Origin: Candidatus Krumholzibacteriia bacterium
Lineage (GTDB): Bacteria > Krumholzibacteriota > Krumholzibacteriia > LZORAL124-64-63
Direction: 5' to 3'
Assembly (NCBI GenBank): GCA_030643455.1
Contig: DAOWLV010000122.1
Location: forward strand, 1-8,101
Length of the DNA stretch: 8,101 nucleotides
The stretch's first letter is position 1, and every line of letters begins with the position of its first letter. The notes below the pieces were generated by a model, which saw only the letters and a list, made by a program, of their open reading frames with translations, ran no database searches and was not told the origin of the DNA. Both the position numbers and the translations under genes were made by a program. Shown here piece by piece: positions 6,118 to 8,101 of the stretch.

Positions 6118-6146
6118 TTGACCCCACGCACGCAACCAGGTACAAT
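6118..6146 (+). promoter_or_regulatory. Promoter for the two-sandwich lipoprotein gene
   Basis: TTGACC (6118-6123, five of six) and TACAAT (6141-6146, five of six) are exactly 17 bases apart. Start would be near 6153, giving a leader of about 36 bases. AAGGGG (6178-6183) is the ribosome site, five bases before the ATG at 6189. The gene can therefore be expressed apart from the M64/EEP pair, although read-through from upstream is also possible because no terminator is seen. Confidence 0.68.
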
Positions 6147-6188
6147 TACAGGGGCATTTTTCCGGCAATATGGCAAAAAGGGGTAGCC

Positions 6189-7454
6189 ATGTTCACACTT
6201 CGCACCACTCTCCAGCGACTGATCTTTCCGATCATTTTCACCACGGCAATCCTGGCCTCGGGCTGCAGCGATGACGATCCCACCGGACCATCCATCCCGG
6301 GCGCCGACATCAGCGGTGTGGTTCGAAACCAGAACGGCGGCCCCGGCACCGGTTCCACGGTCTTCCTGGGGCGCGATCCTGTCTATTTTCCGCGGCCGGC
6401 GACCATCGTTATCGACAGTGTCCAGGCCGATGACCTGGGCAGCTATGAATTCGACGAGTTGGAGGTTGGCTCCTACCTGGTTTACGCCGGGGTCTGGGAT
6501 GGTGGGGACGAGGGGTTTTCCCTGGTCAGTCCCTTCAGCAGACGTTTGAATATCGCCGCAAAATCTGCCGGCCACGTCGCAAATCTCGCACTACAGGAGG
6601 TGGCCAACGATGGAGTGGTAGAGGGCGAGATCTTCCATGAAGATGGTCAAAGCGAAACGCCCGCCGACAGCACGAACGTTGCCCTGTACCTTTACCAAGG
6701 TGCGGAATTCGTGATGGTGGACGAAACGGCCACCAACGCCGACGGCCGGTTCACCCTCGAGGAAGTCGGGACGGGCAACTACACCGTGACTGCGGATAAG
6801 GTCCTGAATCCAGGGGCCCAGTTTCCCCTTCTTGTCTTTGCGGAAAGCGAAGCCTTTTTCTGCGATGGAGAGGATCTCATCCTGTTGGATCGCCTGATTC
6901 TCCGGGATCTCATGGTGGAAAAGCCCGCTGTCTACATCTATCCCGAACAGGCGGGGCGCTTCCAGGTCGATCTGGAGTTCGGCCCGGGGATCCGCCTGAC
7001 GGCCAGCGAGCCCGACTACGGCGCAGGTTGGGACGTTTTCGTTGATGAATCAGGCCGCATCGATGCGACCTGGAGTTACCTGTTCTATGAAATCGCCATG
7101 CCCGGTGCCCCGTTGATCACCCAGGGCTGGTGCCTGTCCTGGTCCCGGTTGCCCGCCGGGCTGGAGTCGATCACCGCCGACCTGGGGCTGAATGCCGCCG
7201 AGCGGGATGATTTTCTCGACTACTGGATGTCGCGGCTTCCCCGCCGAAACTACTACGGAATCCGCCCGGTCTTCGGAAACGACCTCGCTGCCTGGGTAAG
7301 GCTCGAGGTCACACCCGTGCCGGACGCGGTGCTGCGATTCTGGCTGTTCTTCAAGGGGAGTGATACGGCTGAGGAACTGACCGCGCCCCGGATTCACGAA
7401 ATTGAACGATCCGGGACAACAGTCGTTGAATGGGGGGGTGCGGTCACACCCTGA
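6189..7454 (+). CDS. Lipoprotein with two CarboxypepD_reg-like domains and a C-terminal KPxxYxYP domain of unknown function
   Basis: This 421-residue protein has a lipoprotein signal peptide (lipobox L-A-S-G-C, Cys26) followed by an acidic S-D-D-D tether. Residues about 38-136 and 142-240 look like two carboxypeptidase-regulatory-like beta sandwiches: I-S-G-V-V-R-N-Q-N-G and V-E-G-E-I-F-H-E-D-G openings, S-Y-E-F-D-E-L-E-V-G-S-Y and R-F-T-L-E-E-V-G-T-G-N-Y middles. Residues about 244-395 match a domain I remember from hypothetical proteins of several phyla. It starts KPAVYIYPEQ and has GW at 280-281, YLFYE at 297-301, GLNAAERDDFLDYW at 333-346, and ends PVPDAVLRFWLFFKG. Its function is unknown to me, and no catalytic motif is evident. 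AAGGGG lies five bases upstream of the ATG. The 3' end overlaps the opposing kinase gene by 11 bases. The protein is probably in the cell envelope; any role in binding or structure is inference. Confidence 0.8.
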   Translation: MFTLRTTLQRLIFPIIFTTAILASGCSDDDPTGPSIPGADISGVVRNQNGGPGTGSTVFLGRDPVYFPRPATIVIDSVQADDLGSYEFDELEVGSYLVYAGVWDGGDEGFSLVSPFSRRLNIAAKSAGHVANLALQEVANDGVVEGEIFHEDGQSETPADSTNVALYLYQGAEFVMVDETATNADGRFTLEEVGTGNYTVTADKVLNPGAQFPLLVFAESEAFFCDGEDLILLDRLILRDLMVEKPAVYIYPEQAGRFQVDLEFGPGIRLTASEPDYGAGWDVFVDESGRIDATWSYLFYEIAMPGAPLITQGWCLSWSRLPAGLESITADLGLNAAERDDFLDYWMSRLPRRNYYGIRPVFGNDLAAWVRLEVTPVPDAVLRFWLFFKGSDTAEELTAPRIHEIERSGTTVVEWGGAVTP

Positions 7455-8101
7455 CCGTTGGCACCATGAGGACGGAGGCGGGATCCTTCTTCGAGGAATC
7501 TTCCCCTGCCGCAGCATCCGGCACCGGCAGTCTGGGTGGGGCGAGTCGACCGACGTGCCGCGCCAGGATCTTCGCGATTGTTTCCGAGTCGATGGGCTTG
7601 GAGATATGGTCATCCATGCCCGCGGCAAAACTGCGCTCCCGGTCCTGGTCCAGGGCGTGGGCAGTCAGGGCGATGATGGGAATCTGGGGATCCCGCGCGG
7701 GCGAATCTTCCGCCCTGATGCGTCGGGCCGCTTCGAGGCCGTCCATTTCCGGCATCTGCACATCCATGAGAATGGCGACGTAATTTTCCTGGGCAACGGC
7801 GTCCATGACCTCGTGCCCGTTGGTCACCACATCGGCCCGGTACCCGATCTTGTCGAGCATCAGACAGGCGACCTTCTGGTTGATGGGGTTGTCCTCGGCC
7901 AGAAGCACCAGCGGCTTTTGTCCGTCCGCGCCGATAATGCCGGAAGCGGCAATGTCGATGGCGGCCATCCGTTGGGATTCGAAAGTCGGGTTGGTCCCTT
8001 CGTCCGGCAGGTGTCCCGTAATTTCCCCGAGCACTGCTTCGAGTTTGCCGTGGTGAATGGGAATCGTGAGATAGGAATGCAGGCTGCTTTTCTCGAGTTC
8101 C
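7444..8101 (-). CDS. Hybrid histidine kinase, C-terminal receiver region (runs off right edge)
   Basis: The frame is open to the window edge, so only the last 218 or so residues of a larger protein are seen; the GTG at 8034 is an internal Val, not a start. Coordinates 7565-7920 encode a complete receiver domain: L-L-A-E-D-N-P (acidic pocket), phospho-acceptor Asp in L-M-D-V-Q-M-P-E-M-D-G (codon 7764-7762), Thr in A-L-T-A-H (7665-7663), and Lys in I-S-K-P-I (7599-7597). This composition is typical of BarA/hybrid-kinase C-terminal receivers. Upstream, at 8038-8085, SYLTIPIHHGKLEAVL resembles the last helix region of another receiver, with Ile where the invariant Lys should be. No Hpt domain follows; the protein ends in a Pro/Ala-rich tail. 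The kinase and sensor parts would lie beyond the right edge. Its signal and target are unknown. Confidence 0.88.
   Translation of the reverse strand, partial: ELEKSSLHSYLTIPIHHGKLEAVLGEITGHLPDEGTNPTFESQRMAAIDIAASGIIGADGQKPLVLLAEDNPINQKVACLMLDKIGYRADVVTNGHEVMDAVAQENYVAILMDVQMPEMDGLEAARRIRAEDSPARDPQIPIIALTAHALDQDRERSFAAGMDDHISKPIDSETIAKILARHVGRLAPPRLPVPDAAAGEDSSKKDPASVLMVPTVRV

Noticed and set aside
6104..6188. Terminator after the EEP gene
   Set aside because: No stem followed by a T tract is present. The T5 and A5 runs near 6157-6179 do not form a continuous stem.

Overview
The window looks like chromosomal DNA from a GC-rich, two-membraned (Gram-negative-type) bacterium. Three of its genes carry lipoprotein signal peptides with a lipobox, a fourth has a Sec-type signal peptide, and a hybrid two-component kinase is present. 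The protein families (M64 and S9 peptidases, a secreted EEP-fold lipoprotein with a PEGA-like front domain, CarboxypepD_reg-like lipoproteins) remind me of the FCB group and candidate phyla such as Krumholzibacteria, Eisenbacteria or Latescibacteria. That placement is a guess from protein style only. No mobile element, CRISPR array, tRNA or rRNA was seen.

Left part (1-1334, minus strand): the 5' end of carA (small subunit of carbamoyl-phosphate synthase) is joined by a one-base stop/start overlap to an upstream gene for a stand-alone class II aminoacyl-tRNA-synthetase-like protein. That protein resembles the catalytic core of asparaginyl-tRNA synthetase but appears to have lost the residues that hold ATP and metal. 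The 235-base stretch upstream is dense. In transcription order it holds a consensus -35 box inside a perfect GC palindrome, a GC hairpin, a ribosome site with a possible 15-codon leader ORF, and a textbook intrinsic terminator whose left arm lies inside that ORF. This fits a coupled transcription-translation attenuator for a pyrimidine/arginine-pathway operon. It could also be just the terminator of the preceding peptidase gene.

Middle (1335-6103): a minus-strand S9 prolyl-oligopeptidase-type lipoprotein and a plus-strand pair (secreted M64 metallopeptidase, then an endonuclease/exonuclease/phosphatase-fold lipoprotein) diverge from a 215-base region with a good sigma70-like promoter facing each way. 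The plus-strand pair touches, TAG followed directly by ATG in the same frame, so it is very likely one transcript. Together these genes look like an exported set for breaking down peptides/proteins and perhaps nucleic acids or phosphoesters.

Right part (6104-8101): a plus-strand lipoprotein gene with its own promoter carries two predicted beta-sandwich domains and a C-terminal domain of unknown function that begins with a KPxxYxYPE motif. Its 3' end overlaps by 11 bases the convergent 3' end of a hybrid histidine kinase gene that runs off the right edge. That kinase ends in an intact receiver domain, preceded by what looks like a degenerate receiver that has lost its conserved lysine.
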